DNA of 64,000 bases from Streptomyces sp. NBC_01306 (GCF_026340465.1 NZ_JAPEPC010000001.1:2359501-2423500), one strand, 5' to 3'; counted from the stretch's first letter, positions 26,448-35,648 are shown. Notes: generated from the sequence alone by a model not told the origin. Made by a program: numbers and translations.

Positions 26448-27446
26448 GTGGACCGTACGATCGACATCCACACCCACTACGTGCCGCGAGGCTGGCCGGA
26501 CCTGACGGCCGACGCCGGGCCGGACGCGCCGTGGCTGCGGATCGAGTCCGAGGCCGAAGCCATGATCATGATGGGCACCCGGGAGTTCCGCCGGGTCCAG
26601 CGGGACTGCTGGGACGCGGAGACCCGGCTGCGCGACATGGACGCGGACGGCGTACGGGCCCAGGTGGTCTCCCCCACTCCGGCGTTCTTCCAGTACGGCC
26701 GCAGCGGCGCCGAGGCCACCAGGATCGCGCGGATCTTCAACGATCTGGCCCTGGAGATCGTCGCCCCCGCGCCCGACCGGCTGATCCCGTTCTGCCAGGT
26801 GCCGCTGCAGGACACCGACGCGGCCTGCCGTGAGGTGGAGCGCAGCGTCGCCAACGGCCACCGGGGGGTGGAGATCGGCAACCATGTCGGCGATCTCGAC
26901 CTGGACAGCGAAGGTGTGGTGACCTTCCTCCAGCACTGTGCCTCGCTGGATGTGCCGGTCTTCGTACACCCCTGGGACATGGCCAGCTCGCCCCGGCTCG
27001 ACCGCTGGATGGCTCAGTGGCTCACCGCGATGCCGGCGGAGACCCATCTGTCGATCCTCGCGCTGATCCTGGGCGGGGTCTTCGACCGGATCGACGACCG
27101 GCTGAAGATCTGCTTCGCGCACGGCGGCGGGTCGTTCGCCTTCTGGCTGGGCCGGATGGAGAACGCGTGGCACGGCCGCCACGACGTCATCGGCACCTCG
27201 CAGTTCCCGCCGTCGCACTACCTCGGCCGGTTCTCCGTGGACTCGGTGGTCTTCGACGACCGCGCGCTGCGGCTGCTCGTCGACACGGTCGGCGCCGACC
27301 GGGTGATGGTGGGCAGCGACTACCCGTACCCACTGGGCGAACGCCCCGTCGGCGACGTCGTCCGCAAGAGCGGCTTCCTCACCGAAGCGGACCGCGCGCT
27401 GATCACCCACGGCAACGCGGAGCGCTTCCTGGGAACAGCCCGCTGA
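26448..27446 (+). CDS. nbaD: 2-Amino-3-carboxymuconate 6-semialdehyde decarboxylase (ACMSD)
   Basis: 332 residues, amidohydrolase-related TIM barrel. Zinc ligands: IDIHTHYVP (about 5), His in PVFVHPWDM (about 170), His in FAHGGGSF (about 225) and Asp in VGSDYPYPLGE (about 290). The Arg-rich middle part also fits ACMSD. It decarboxylates the dioxygenase product to 2-aminomuconate semialdehyde. A GTG at 26448 follows two bases after the previous stop, with GAAGG upstream. Last gene of the operon; convergent with the LysR gene. Confidence 0.93.
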   Translation: MDRTIDIHTHYVPRGWPDLTADAGPDAPWLRIESEAEAMIMMGTREFRRVQRDCWDAETRLRDMDADGVRAQVVSPTPAFFQYGRSGAEATRIARIFNDLALEIVAPAPDRLIPFCQVPLQDTDAACREVERSVANGHRGVEIGNHVGDLDLDSEGVVTFLQHCASLDVPVFVHPWDMASSPRLDRWMAQWLTAMPAETHLSILALILGGVFDRIDDRLKICFAHGGGSFAFWLGRMENAWHGRHDVIGTSQFPPSHYLGRFSVDSVVFDDRALRLLVDTVGADRVMVGSDYPYPLGERPVGDVVRKSGFLTEADRALITHGNAERFLGTAR

Positions 27447-27524
27447 GAGCCGGATCGGCTCAGCCGACAGCGGGCCCAGCCGACGGCATGGCCAGCCGGA
27501 CCCGCGCGCGGCTGGGACCGGGGA

Positions 27525-28481
27525 TCAGCTCATGCCGGAGCTGTCGCCGCCGGCGCCCTGCGGGGCCATGCCGGCGGCGACCTCCTCCAGGCCCCGGATC
27601 AGCGCCCGCGCGGAGGGACTCGGCGTACGGGCGGCGGGCAGGGTCAGTCCGACGCTGTGCCCGATCGGCTCCAGCGGGACACCGAGGCGGACGATCCTGG
27701 GGTCGTCGCGGGTGATCAGGCCGGGCAGCGCCGCCACCACATCGGTCTCCAACAAGAGTTGGCGCACCGTCAGGAACGAGGTGGTCTCCACCCGGTTCAT
27801 CGGCAGGGCGATCCCGTGCCGGGCGAAGAACTCCTCGATCTCCCGGCGCAGCGCGGTCTCGGCGCCCGGCAGGATCCACGGATAGTGCGCCAGCTCCGCG
27901 AGGTCCACCGTCCGCTGCCGGGCGAGCGCGTGCGAGGCCCTGACGACCAGCTCGACCGACTCGTCGTACAGCTTGCGGCGCACGGTGCGCTCGTCGGACG
28001 GTACGGTCAGCCGCCCCACGATGAAGTCGATGCGCCCGGCGTCCAGTTCGAGGAGCAGCGCCTCGGGTGACGCCTCCCGGACGACCACGGTGAGGTAGGG
28101 GCGCTCCTTCTTGACCGCGGCGATGGCGCGCGGGAGCAGCACGTTCGAACCGGCGAGGTGGGTGCCGACGATCACCGTGCCGCGGTCGGCGTCGGCCAGC
28201 TCGACCACATGGCGGCCCGCCTGCGCCAACTCGGCGAGCACGGTGCGGGCGTGGGCGGTGAAGGCCTCGCCGAAGACGGTCGCGGTGACACCGCGGGGGC
28301 CGCGCTCGAAGAGCGGCACACCGAGGATGTCCTCCAGCTCGTGCAGGCTGCGGGTCGCCGCCGGCTGTGTCACATGCAGTTCGGCGGCGGCGCCGACCAC
28401 GCTGCCCCGGCGGGAGAGCGCGTCGACGAGAACCAGATGACGGAACTTCAGCCGGCCGTCGAGCAGGCGGGGAATCTTCAC
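27525..28481 (-). CDS. LysR-type transcriptional regulator
   Basis: 318 residues. The N-terminal winged HTH (LKFRHLVLVDALSRRGSVVGAAAELHVTQPAATRSLHELE) and a periplasmic-binding-like effector domain (about 95-300) are complete. The subtype resembles regulators of aromatic catabolism. It is convergent with the 3-hydroxyanthranilate operon and probably controls it from the 20-kb promoter region, although it could equally act elsewhere. TAGGGT seven bases before the GTG start suggests leaderless transcription. Confidence 0.9.
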   Translation of the reverse strand: MKIPRLLDGRLKFRHLVLVDALSRRGSVVGAAAELHVTQPAATRSLHELEDILGVPLFERGPRGVTATVFGEAFTAHARTVLAELAQAGRHVVELADADRGTVIVGTHLAGSNVLLPRAIAAVKKERPYLTVVVREASPEALLLELDAGRIDFIVGRLTVPSDERTVRRKLYDESVELVVRASHALARQRTVDLAELAHYPWILPGAETALRREIEEFFARHGIALPMNRVETTSFLTVRQLLLETDVVAALPGLITRDDPRIVRLGVPLEPIGHSVGLTLPAARTPSPSARALIRGLEEVAAGMAPQGAGGDSSGMS

Positions 28482-28488
28482 CCGGCCG

Positions 28489-28494
28489 ACCCTA
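28489..28494 (-). promoter_or_regulatory. -10 box, LysR gene (leaderless)
   Basis: TAGGGT on the minus strand, seven bases before the GTG at 28481. Confidence 0.45.
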
Positions 28495-28536
28495 GGGCCT
28501 TCGGGGCAGCGTTCGCCCGTCGGACATATGGCGGTG

Positions 28537-28992
28537 TCAGACAGCCGCGGGGGCGCCTCCGGACACGTCCGGCTCGCCTCCGGCCGCCTCCGGTTCCGGG
28601 CGGTCCCTGTCGTACGCCACCAGGGTCAGGACGATCAGCCCGAGCACCACGATCATCACGACGAAGGCCGGCCAGCCGACCAGGCCCCAGGTGAGCGCGC
28701 CCAGGACGCCGTGCACCACGGCGCAGGTGACCAGCAGGATCCGGCCGAAGCGGCCGGGCGCCCGGTCCGTGATCCCGGCGCGCAGCGGGAAGAACGCACA
28801 GAGCAGCAGATAGGCGCCGAAGACACCCCCGGCCACCCAGGAGCCGGTGCTTATCGCGCTCGGTTCCAGGCCCGCCATGGACATGTTCTGGTTGTCGGCG
28901 ACCTTGCCGAGTATCAGGTTCACGAAGGCGATCCCGAACGCCTCAAGGAAGAGGACGATCGCAGCCACCAAGGCCACCGGCCTGCGCGCCAT
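28537..28992 (-). CDS. Four-helix integral membrane protein
   Basis: 151 residues with four membrane helices (about 5-27, 45-67, 80-100 and 103-125) and a short acidic cytoplasmic tail. The start motif MARRPVALVAAIVLFLEAFG resembles a conserved streptomycete protein located between maf and accA in my memory of S. coelicolor. Function unknown. The frame stays open upstream through an 11-bp repeat array, but the ATG at 28992 begins the hydrophobic part and is preferred. Confidence 0.8.
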   Translation of the reverse strand: MARRPVALVAAIVLFLEAFGIAFVNLILGKVADNQNMSMAGLEPSAISTGSWVAGGVFGAYLLLCAFFPLRAGITDRAPGRFGRILLVTCAVVHGVLGALTWGLVGWPAFVVMIVVLGLIVLTLVAYDRDRPEPEAAGGEPDVSGGAPAAV

Positions 28993-28998
28993 GAGCCA

Positions 28999-29129
28999 CC
29001 CCCAGTCAGATGCCAGTCGGATCCGGTCGGACCCCGGTCGAATCCGGTTCGGATCCGGGTCGAATCCGGTTCGGACCCCAGCTGGATCCGGGTCGAATCC
29101 GAGTCGAGTCCCTGTCAGATTCCGCTTGT
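28999..29129. repeat. Array of about eleven degenerate 11-bp repeats
   Basis: Back-to-back units such as ATCCGGTTCGG and ATCCGGGTCGA fill 29010-29118, with weaker units on either side. The period is 11 bp apart from one 10-bp unit. The array lies immediately upstream of the membrane protein gene. The remaining gap to accA (29130-29534) holds an inverted repeat (29332-29383) and a TACTGT box at 29304-29309 but no gene. Confidence 0.85.
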
Positions 29130-29331
29130 TACCGCAAGTATGTGCGACACCGCGCAGGCTACTAACGGGTAGTCGCCGGGACAAGGGGTCTGAACGGTCC
29201 GAACGGGCGGCAAAAGAATCACCCGTCCGTTCGTAGGGACCCCACAAAGAAACGCGAGCCGCAGCGGTCCCGACTGACAGAGACCTAACCCGCATGGCGG
29301 GGCTACTGTGGGTTCTGAGAACCCTCCGTAC

Positions 29332-29383
29332 CGTGGTGTGACAAGGGAATTCGCGGCACTGCCGAAGCTCGTGTCACACCGCG
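29332..29383. promoter_or_regulatory. Inverted repeat upstream of accA
   Basis: CGTGGTGTGACA (29332-29343) and TGTCACACCGCG (29372-29383) are reverse complements with one mismatch, separated by 28 nt. Their place between a TACTGT box and the accA start suggests an operator. The regulator is unknown. Confidence 0.45.
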
Positions 29384-29534
29384 TGTGGGGAAGCTCACCT
29401 ATGGGGACAGGTCGAAACGCGGTGTCGGCAGTCCCTAAACTCAGCTTGTTTCAGCGAACTCTTCGGCACGATGACCTGCCGAGTAAACCCGGCTCGGGTG
29501 CGAGCGGGGAAGACACAGCAAGGAGGGAGCCATC

Positions 29535-31289
29535 GTGCACAAGGTGCTCATCGCCAACCGTGGCGAGATCGCTGTCCGTGTCGCACGGGCCTGCCGGGAC
29601 GCCGGGATCACGAGCGTAGCCGTCTACGCCGAGCCCGACCGGGACGCACCGCACGTACGCGCGGCCGACGAGGCGTTCGCCCTGGGCGGTGACACCCCGG
29701 GCACCAGCTACCTGGACATGGGCAAGGTCCTGCAGGCCGCGAAGGACTCGGGCGCCGACGCCATCCACCCCGGATACGGCTTCCTCTCCGAGAACGCCGA
29801 ATTCGCCCAGGCCGTCCTCGACGCGGACCTCACCTGGATCGGCCCCCCGCCCCAGGCCATCCGCGACCTCGGCGACAAGGTCGCCGCCCGCCACATCGCG
29901 CAGCGCGCCGGCGCACCCCTGGTCGCCGGCACCCCGGACCCGGTCGAAGGCTCCGCCGAAGTCGTGGCGTTCGCCCAGGAGAACGGGCTGCCGATCGCGA
30001 TCAAGGCGGCCTTCGGCGGCGGCGGGCGCGGCCTCAAAGTCGCCCGCACCCTCGAAGAGATCCCCGAGCTCTACGACTCCGCCGTACGCGAGGCCGTCGC
30101 CGCGTTCGGGCGCGGTGAGTGTTTCGTCGAGCGCTACCTCGACAAGCCCCGGCACGTGGAGACCCAGTGCCTGGCCGACCAGCACGGCAACGTCGTCGTC
30201 GTGTCCACCCGTGACTGCTCCCTCCAGCGCCGCCACCAGAAGCTCGTCGAGGAAGCCCCCGCCCCGTTCCTGAGCCAGGCGCAGAACGCCGAGCTGTACG
30301 CGGCGTCCAAGGCGATCCTCAAGGAGGCCGGTTACGTCGGCGCGGGCACCGTGGAGTTCCTGGTCGGCGTCGACGGCACGATCTCCTTCCTGGAGGTCAA
30401 CACCCGCCTCCAGGTCGAGCACCCCGTCACCGAAGAGGTCTCGGGCATCGACCTGGTCCGTGAGATGTTCCGTATCGCCGACGGCGAGGAACTCGGCTAC
30501 GACGACCCGAAGCTGCGCGGTCACTCCTTCGAGTTCCGTATCAACGGCGAAGACCCCGGCCGCGGGTTCCTGCCCGCCCCCGGCACCGTCACCACCTTCG
30601 CCCCGCCGACCGGCCCCGGTGTCCGCCTCGACGCGGGCGTCGAGTCCGGCTCGGTGATCGGCCCCGCCTGGGACTCCCTCCTCGCCAAGCTCATCGTCAC
30701 CGGCGCCACCCGCCAGCAGGCCCTCCAGCGCGCCGCCCGCGCACTGGAGGAGTTCACCGTCGAGGGCATGGCCACCGCCATCCCCTTCCACCGCGCGGTC
30801 GTCGCCGACCCCGCCTTCACCTCCGACCCGTTCCGTATCCACACCCGGTGGATCGAGACCGAGTTCGTCAACGAGATCCCGCCCTTCGCCCCCGCCGGCG
30901 GCGACACGGACGAGGACGAAGCGGGACGCGAGACGATCGTCGTCGAGGTCGGCGGCAAGCGCCTGGAAGTCTCCCTGCCCTCCTCGCTGGGTATGACCCT
31001 GGCCCGCACCGGTCTGGCCGCGGGCGCCAAGCCCAAGCGCCGGGCCGCGAAGAAGGCCGGCTCCGCCGCGTCCGGCGACTCCCTCGCCTCCCCCATGCAG
31101 GGCACCATCGTCAAGGTCGCCGTCGAAGAAGGCCAGGAAGTCAAGGAAGGCGACCTCGTCGTCGTCCTCGAAGCGATGAAGATGGAACAGCCCCTCAACG
31201 CCCACCGCTCCGGCACCATCAAGAGCCTCACCGCCGAAATCGGCGCCTCCGTCTCCTCCGGCGCCACGATCTGCGAAATCAAGGACTGA
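29535..31289 (+). CDS. accA: Acyl-CoA carboxylase alpha subunit (biotin carboxylase plus BCCP)
   Basis: 584 residues. The biotin carboxylase part (about 1-450) has the ATP-grasp loop [11 protein letters not shown] (about 160), the [12 protein letters not shown] segment (about 230) and [16 protein letters not shown] (about 290). The C-terminal BCCP domain carries the biotinylation motif EAMKMEQ about 35 residues from the end. It is the shared alpha subunit for acetyl- and propionyl-CoA carboxylases and would work with PccB and PccE of this window; BirA loads the biotin. Start: GTG with AGGAGGG eight bases upstream. Confidence 0.96.
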   Translation: MHKVLIANRGEIAVRVARACRDAGITSVAVYAEPDRDAPHVRAADEAFALGGDTPGTSYLDMGKVLQAAKDSGADAIHPGYGFLSENAEFAQAVLDADLTWIGPPPQAIRDLGDKVAARHIAQRAGAPLVAGTPDPVEGSAEVVAFAQENGLPIAIKAAFGGGGRGLKVARTLEEIPELYDSAVREAVAAFGRGECFVERYLDKPRHVETQCLADQHGNVVVVSTRDCSLQRRHQKLVEEAPAPFLSQAQNAELYAASKAILKEAGYVGAGTVEFLVGVDGTISFLEVNTRLQVEHPVTEEVSGIDLVREMFRIADGEELGYDDPKLRGHSFEFRINGEDPGRGFLPAPGTVTTFAPPTGPGVRLDAGVESGSVIGPAWDSLLAKLIVTGATRQQALQRAARALEEFTVEGMATAIPFHRAVVADPAFTSDPFRIHTRWIETEFVNEIPPFAPAGGDTDEDEAGRETIVVEVGGKRLEVSLPSSLGMTLARTGLAAGAKPKRRAAKKAGSAASGDSLASPMQGTIVKVAVEEGQEVKEGDLVVVLEAMKMEQPLNAHRSGTIKSLTAEIGASVSSGATICEIKD

Positions 31290-31317
31290 CGCAGACAGGA
31301 CCGACGCGGACAGGACC

Positions 31318-31341
31318 GGCCGGCCACGGAAGTGGCCGGCC
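31318..31341. terminator. First hairpin after accA
   Basis: A 10-bp perfect GC stem (31318-31327 with 31332-31341) with a GGAA loop. Confidence 0.75.
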
Positions 31342-31348
31342 AACAGCT

Positions 31349-31397
31349 ACGGAGCGAGCCCCCGGCCGGACACACACCGGCCGGGGGCTCGCTCCGT
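31349..31397. terminator. Second, strong bidirectional terminator
   Basis: A perfect 21-bp stem (31349-31369 with 31377-31397) with a 7-nt loop, between accA and the convergent DeoR-type gene. Confidence 0.9.
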
Positions 31398-31431
31398 GTA
31401 CGGGCTTGCAAAGCCCTGGCGTCGGCAGCCT

Positions 31432-32400
31432 CTAGCGCCGGCGCATGTCGGCCACCCGCGCCTGCTGTTGCTGCTCGGCGAGCGAGACCGCGCTGCGCAG
31501 CGGCTGCGGCCCCGGTCCGCCCGGGTGCGTACGCCGCTGCCCGGGGAGCGGCATGTCCCTGCGGGGCGGTCGCCCGGCAGGGGTGGTCTCACCGCCCGCT
31601 CCGGAGCCCGCGCCACCTCCCGGCCCGGCCACCGCGATCTGCACGCCCTGGTCGGCCAGCGCCTGCAACTCCGTTGCCGCACGGTCGTCCTGGGCGGACG
31701 GCTCGTCGGTGACCAGCCGGGTGATCACATCCGTCGGCACGGTCTGGAACATGGTGTCGGTGCCCAGCTTGGTGTGGTCCGCGAGGACGACGACCTCCGC
31801 GGCGGCCTGGACCAGCGCCCGGTCGACGCTGGCCGAGAGCATGTTGGAGGTGGAAAGGCCGCGCTCGGCGGTCAGCCCGCTGCCGGAGAGGAAGGCGCGG
31901 GAGACCCGCAGCCCCTGGAGGGACTGCTCGGCTCCGCTTCCCACCAGCGCGTAGTTGGACCCGCGCAGCGTGCCACCGGTCATCACCACCTCGACCCGGT
32001 TGGCATGGGCCAACGCCTGGGCCACCAGGAGGGAGTTGGTGACCACCGTCAGTCCGGGGACGCGTGCGAGCCGGCGGGCCAGCTCCTGTGTGGTCGTCCC
32101 CGCGCCCACCACGATGGCTTCGCCTTCTTCGACGAGCCCGGCGGCGAGATCGGCGATGGCCGTCTTCTCGGCGGTCGCGAGATGGGATTTCTGCGGAAAG
32201 CCGGACTCTCGCGTAAAACCACCCGGCAGTACCGCACCGCCATGGCGGCGGTCGAGGAGTCCTTCTGCCTCCAGTGCCCGCACGTCCCGCCGTACGGTCA
32301 CTTCGGAGGTCTGGACGACACGGGCGAGCTCACGGAGCGACACGGCCCCGTTGGCACGCACCATTTCAAGGATCAATTGGCGACGTTCAGCAGCGAACAC
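31432..32400 (-). CDS. DeoR/GlpR family transcriptional regulator
   Basis: 322 residues. The N-terminal winged HTH has the family signature (RRQLILEM...VSLRELARVVQTSEVTVRRDVRALEAEGLLDRRHGGAV, split here). The sugar-phosphate sensor domain (about 75-240) has GAGTTTQELA and the DHTKLG motif. The last 70 residues are disordered, rich in Gly, Pro, Arg and Gln. It probably responds to a phosphorylated sugar or nucleoside. Its neighbours include purine nucleoside phosphorylase and phosphomannomutase. A TACTGT box seven bases before the GTG suggests a leaderless mRNA. Confidence 0.9.
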   Translation of the reverse strand: MFAAERRQLILEMVRANGAVSLRELARVVQTSEVTVRRDVRALEAEGLLDRRHGGAVLPGGFTRESGFPQKSHLATAEKTAIADLAAGLVEEGEAIVVGAGTTTQELARRLARVPGLTVVTNSLLVAQALAHANRVEVVMTGGTLRGSNYALVGSGAEQSLQGLRVSRAFLSGSGLTAERGLSTSNMLSASVDRALVQAAAEVVVLADHTKLGTDTMFQTVPTDVITRLVTDEPSAQDDRAATELQALADQGVQIAVAGPGGGAGSGAGGETTPAGRPPRRDMPLPGQRRTHPGGPGPQPLRSAVSLAEQQQQARVADMRRR

Positions 32401-32407
32401 GAAACAG

Positions 32408-32413
32408 ACAGTA
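32408..32413 (-). promoter_or_regulatory. -10 box, DeoR-type gene (leaderless)
   Basis: TACTGT on the minus strand, seven bases before the GTG at 32400. Confidence 0.5.
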
Positions 32414-32491
32414 ACCTGACCGGCCGATAGTTCTCAGCACTTTGCGCCGAAAAACAGAAGTTGCGCACAGATGGGGTCAGCAAGTGGTATA

Positions 32492-32530
32492 AGGGGCGCG
32501 GTCGCCGGCCGACCGACCACCGGCGCCCCT
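32492..32530 (-). terminator. Hairpin downstream of the flavoprotein disulfide reductase-like gene
   Basis: AGGGGCGC (32492-32499) pairs with GCGCCCCT (32523-32530), with smaller inner pairings between. It overlaps the region just after the stop at 32535. Confidence 0.5.
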
Positions 32531-32534
32531 CGCG

Positions 32535-33974
32535 TCAGGCCTCGCCGGCCATCTTCCGGGTGTGCAACTGCCGTGCCACTTCGGCGATCGAGCCGGAGAG
32601 CGACGGGTACACGGTGAAGGCGTTCGCGATCTGCTCCACCGTCAGGTTGTTGTCGACCGCGATCGAGATCGGGTGGATCAGCTCGCTGGCCCGCGGGGAC
32701 ACGACCACCCCGCCGACCACGATGCCGGTACCGGGACGGCAGAAGATCTTGACGAAGCCGTCCCTGATGCCCTGCATCTTGGCGCGCGGGTTGCGCAGCA
32801 GCGGCAGCTTGACGGCCCGCGCCTCGATCTTGCCCGAGTCGACGTCGGCCTGGGTGTAACCGACGGTGGCGATCTCCGGGTCGGTGAAGACGTTGGAGGA
32901 GACCGTCTTGAGGTTCAGCGGCTGCACCGCGTCACCGAGGAAGTGGTACATCGCGATGCGGCCCTGCATGGCCGCGACCGAGGCGAGAGCGAAGATCCCG
33001 GTGACGTCACCGGCCGCGTAGACGCCGGGGGCACTCGTACGGGAGACCTTGTCGGTCCAGATGTGGCCGGACTCCTTGAGCCGGACCCCGGCCTCGTCCA
33101 GGCCCATGCCCGCGCTGTTGGGGATGGCGCCGACCGCCATCAGGCAGTGCGTGCCGGAGATGACCCGGCCGTCGGCCAGGGTGACCTCGACCCGGTCCCC
33201 CACCCTCTTGGCGGCGGCGGCGCGCGAGCGGGCCATCACGTTCATGCCCCGGCGGCGGAACACGTCCTCCAGGACCGCGGCGGCGTCCGGGTCCTCGCCG
33301 GGGAGCACCCGGTCACGGCTGGAGACGAGCGTGACGCGCGAGCCGAGCGCCTGGTAGGCGCCCGCGAACTCGGCGCCGGTGACACCGGACCCGACCACGA
33401 TGAGCTCCTCGGGGAGCTCGTCCAGGTCGTACACCTGCGTCCAGTTCAGGATGCGCTCGCCGTCCGGCTGCGCGTCCGGGATCTCCCGGGGGTGGCCGCC
33501 GGTCGCGAGCAGGACCGCGTCGGCCGTCAGCGTCTCCTCGGTGCCGTCCGCGGCGGTGACGACCACCTGGCGGGAGCCGTCCATCGCCTGCTGCCCGACG
33601 AGCCGGCCGCGGCCGCGCATCACCCGGGCGCCGGCCCTGGTGACCGATGCGGTGATGTCGTGGGACTGGGCGAGCGCGAGCCGCTTGACCCGCCGGTTCA
33701 CCTTGCCGAGGTCCACGCCGACCACCCGGGCCGCCTGTTCCAGCGGCGGGGTGTCGTCGGCGACGATGATGCCCAACTCCTCGTACGAAGAGTCGAAGGT
33801 CGTCATCACCTCGGCCGTGGCGATCAGAGTCTTGGAGGGCACGCAGTCGGTGAGCACGGATGCCCCGCCGAGACCGTCGCAGTCGACGACGGTCACCTCC
33901 GCGCCGAGCTGGGCGCCCACCAGGGCAGCCTCATATCCGCCAGGTCCGCCGCCGATGATCACGATCCGGGTCAC
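32535..33974 (-). CDS. NAD(P)H-quinone reductase, Lpd-like flavoprotein
   Basis: 479 residues, pyridine nucleotide-disulfide reductase fold. FAD motif GGGPGGYEAAL (about 8), NAD motif VVGSGVTGAEFAG (about 185), second FAD motif YAAGDVTG (about 310) and a complete dimerisation domain. The active-site segment reads GGASVLTDCVPSKT. Only one Cys is present where true lipoamide dehydrogenases have the pair CxxxxC, so it cannot use a redox disulfide. The same feature marks the mycobacterial LpdA quinone reductase. I chose the GTG at 33974 (VTRIVIIGGG). Confidence 0.9.
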   Translation of the reverse strand: MTRIVIIGGGPGGYEAALVGAQLGAEVTVVDCDGLGGASVLTDCVPSKTLIATAEVMTTFDSSYEELGIIVADDTPPLEQAARVVGVDLGKVNRRVKRLALAQSHDITASVTRAGARVMRGRGRLVGQQAMDGSRQVVVTAADGTEETLTADAVLLATGGHPREIPDAQPDGERILNWTQVYDLDELPEELIVVGSGVTGAEFAGAYQALGSRVTLVSSRDRVLPGEDPDAAAVLEDVFRRRGMNVMARSRAAAAKRVGDRVEVTLADGRVISGTHCLMAVGAIPNSAGMGLDEAGVRLKESGHIWTDKVSRTSAPGVYAAGDVTGIFALASVAAMQGRIAMYHFLGDAVQPLNLKTVSSNVFTDPEIATVGYTQADVDSGKIEARAVKLPLLRNPRAKMQGIRDGFVKIFCRPGTGIVVGGVVVSPRASELIHPISIAVDNNLTVEQIANAFTVYPSLSGSIAEVARQLHTRKMAGEA

Positions 33975-34187
33975 GAAAAATCCGCCTCGCGTTGTCACCC
34001 CGGCCGCACTGCCGCCCCGGCCGGGGGTCCGGGGGGTGCCCCCGGGGAATGCAGTACGTGCCTCATTGTCCCGCACTCTTCAAGATGCTTCACCCCCGGG
34101 GGCACCCCGGCCCGTCGGACGCGCCCGGGGGTGCCCTTCCGGCCGGCTGTCGCGGCGAAGTGACCCGGCCCCGAAATGCCACTGTCG

Positions 34188-34193
34188 TACCCT
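34188..34193 (+). promoter_or_regulatory. -10 box, gamma-glutamylcyclotransferase-like gene (leaderless)
   Basis: TACCCT, seven bases before the ATG at 34201. It lies inside a small inverted repeat (CTGTCG, then CGACAG). Confidence 0.5.
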
Positions 34194-34200
34194 CGACAGC

Positions 34201-34638
34201 ATGTCGCTCTACGCCGCGTACGCCGGCAACCTCGACGCGCGGCTGATGAGTCGCCGCGCTCCGCACTCCCCCCTGCGCGGCACCGGCTGGCTCAACGGCT
34301 GGCGGCTGACCTTCGGCGGGGAGCAGATGGGCTGGGAGGGCGCGCTCGCCACGCTGGTGGAGGCCCCGCGCTCGCAGGTCTTCGTCGCCGTGTACGACAT
34401 CGCCCCGATGGACCAGGACTCGATGGACCGCTGGGAGGGCGTCGGCCTCGACATATACCGGCGGATGCGGGTCCGGGTGGACACCCTGGAGGGTGAGGAG
34501 CCCGCCTGGATCTACGTACTGAACGGGTACGAGGGCGGGCTGCCGTCGGCGCGGTACCTGGGCGAGCTGGCCGACGCGGCCGAGTCCGCCGGCGCGCCGC
34601 ACGACTATGTGATGGAGCTCCGCAAGCGCCCCTGCTGA
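34201..34638 (+). CDS. Gamma-glutamylcyclotransferase-like protein
   Basis: 145 residues, BtrG/GGCT-like fold. The N-terminal [13 protein letters not shown] is the nucleotide-free loop motif YGSNL in variant form. The Glu expected as general base may be in [10 protein letters not shown]. The family forms 5-oxoproline from gamma-glutamyl amines, but actinobacterial members of this type are uncharacterised. Transcribed from a promoter that would place the RNA start at the ATG. The gap 34639-34817 carries a 12-bp palindrome and the next promoter. Confidence 0.8.
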   Translation: MSLYAAYAGNLDARLMSRRAPHSPLRGTGWLNGWRLTFGGEQMGWEGALATLVEAPRSQVFVAVYDIAPMDQDSMDRWEGVGLDIYRRMRVRVDTLEGEEPAWIYVLNGYEGGLPSARYLGELADAAESAGAPHDYVMELRKRPC

Positions 34639-34780
34639 GGGCCGCGGGGCCGCCCCGCACGGGCTCCCACCCGGCTCTCACCTGGCGCCCGCCGGGCGTC
34701 CGCCGGGCATTCGCGGGCTGTCCGCCGGGCATTCGTCGGAAACGACAAGACAACGATCCCAAGTCCGTCCACCGAGACAT

Positions 34781-34792
34781 CTACGCGCGTAG
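34781..34792. promoter_or_regulatory. Palindrome CTACGCGCGTAG before the nucleoside phosphorylase gene
   Basis: A perfect 12-bp palindrome 13-24 bp upstream of the -10 box of the next gene, in the position of a repressor or activator site. A DeoR- or LacI-type regulator could bind here. Confidence 0.45.
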
Positions 34793-34804
34793 GCCCAGAA
34801 CGGT

Positions 34805-34810
34805 TACCCT
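34805..34810 (+). promoter_or_regulatory. -10 box, purine nucleoside phosphorylase gene (leaderless)
   Basis: TACCCT, seven bases before the GTG at 34818. No ribosome binding site is seen. Confidence 0.5.
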
Positions 34811-34817
34811 CTTCGGC

Positions 34818-35648
34818 GTGAACGCTTCAGTTAACCCGGACATCCAGGGCGCCGCCGACAACCCCACTGTCGCCGCCGACGCCGCCGCCACCCGCCTCCG
34901 TGAACTCACCGGCGCAGAGACCCACGATGTGGCCCTCGTCATGGGCTCCGGCTGGGCGCCGGCCGTCGACGCACTGGGTACGCCCGTGGCCGATTTCGCC
35001 GTGACCGAACTGCCCGGGTTCCCGCCGCCCGTCGTCGAGGGCCACGGCGGCCGCATCCGCTCGTACGCCGTCGGAGGCAAGCGCGCGCTGGTCTTCCTGG
35101 GCCGTACCCACTACTACGAGGGCCGCGGTGTCGCCGCCGTCTCGCACGGCGTGCGTACCGCCGTCGCGGCAGGCTGCAAGACCGTCGTCCTGACCAACGG
35201 CTGCGGTGGTCTGCGCCCCGGGATGCGCCCCGGCCAGCCGGTCCTCATCAGTGACCACATCAACCTGACGGCCACCTCGCCGATCATCGGCGCCAACTTC
35301 GTGGACCTCACCGACCTGTACTCGCCGCGGCTGCGCGCGCTCTGCAAGGAGGTCGACAACACGCTGGAAGAGGGCGTGTACGTCCAGTTCCCCGGCCCGC
35401 ACTACGAGACGCCCGCCGAGATCAACATGGTCCGGGTGCTCGGTGGCGACCTGGTCGGCATGTCCACGGTGCTGGAGGCCATCGCCGCACGCGAGGCCGG
35501 CGCCGAGGTGCTCGGCATCTCACTGGTCACGAACCTGGCGGCCGGACTGACCGGCGAGCCGCTCAACCACGAAGAGGTACTGCAGGCCGGGCGGGACTCC
35601 GCCACGCGGATGGGTGCGCTGCTCTCGCAGGTGCTGGAGCGGATCTGA
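34818..35648 (+). CDS. Purine nucleoside phosphorylase
   Basis: 276 residues, trimeric PNP family. The phosphate site is seen in [12 protein letters not shown] (about 42) and GRTHYYEG (about 95). The purine site is seen in [13 protein letters not shown] (about 128), [12 protein letters not shown] (about 195) and [15 protein letters not shown] (about 215), followed by VTNLAAG. It phosphorolyses (deoxy)inosine and guanosine in purine salvage. The phosphomannomutase-family gene downstream may process the ribose-1-phosphate produced, as in phosphopentomutase pairing. Confidence 0.93.
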   Translation: MNASVNPDIQGAADNPTVAADAAATRLRELTGAETHDVALVMGSGWAPAVDALGTPVADFAVTELPGFPPPVVEGHGGRIRSYAVGGKRALVFLGRTHYYEGRGVAAVSHGVRTAVAAGCKTVVLTNGCGGLRPGMRPGQPVLISDHINLTATSPIIGANFVDLTDLYSPRLRALCKEVDNTLEEGVYVQFPGPHYETPAEINMVRVLGGDLVGMSTVLEAIAAREAGAEVLGISLVTNLAAGLTGEPLNHEEVLQAGRDSATRMGALLSQVLERI

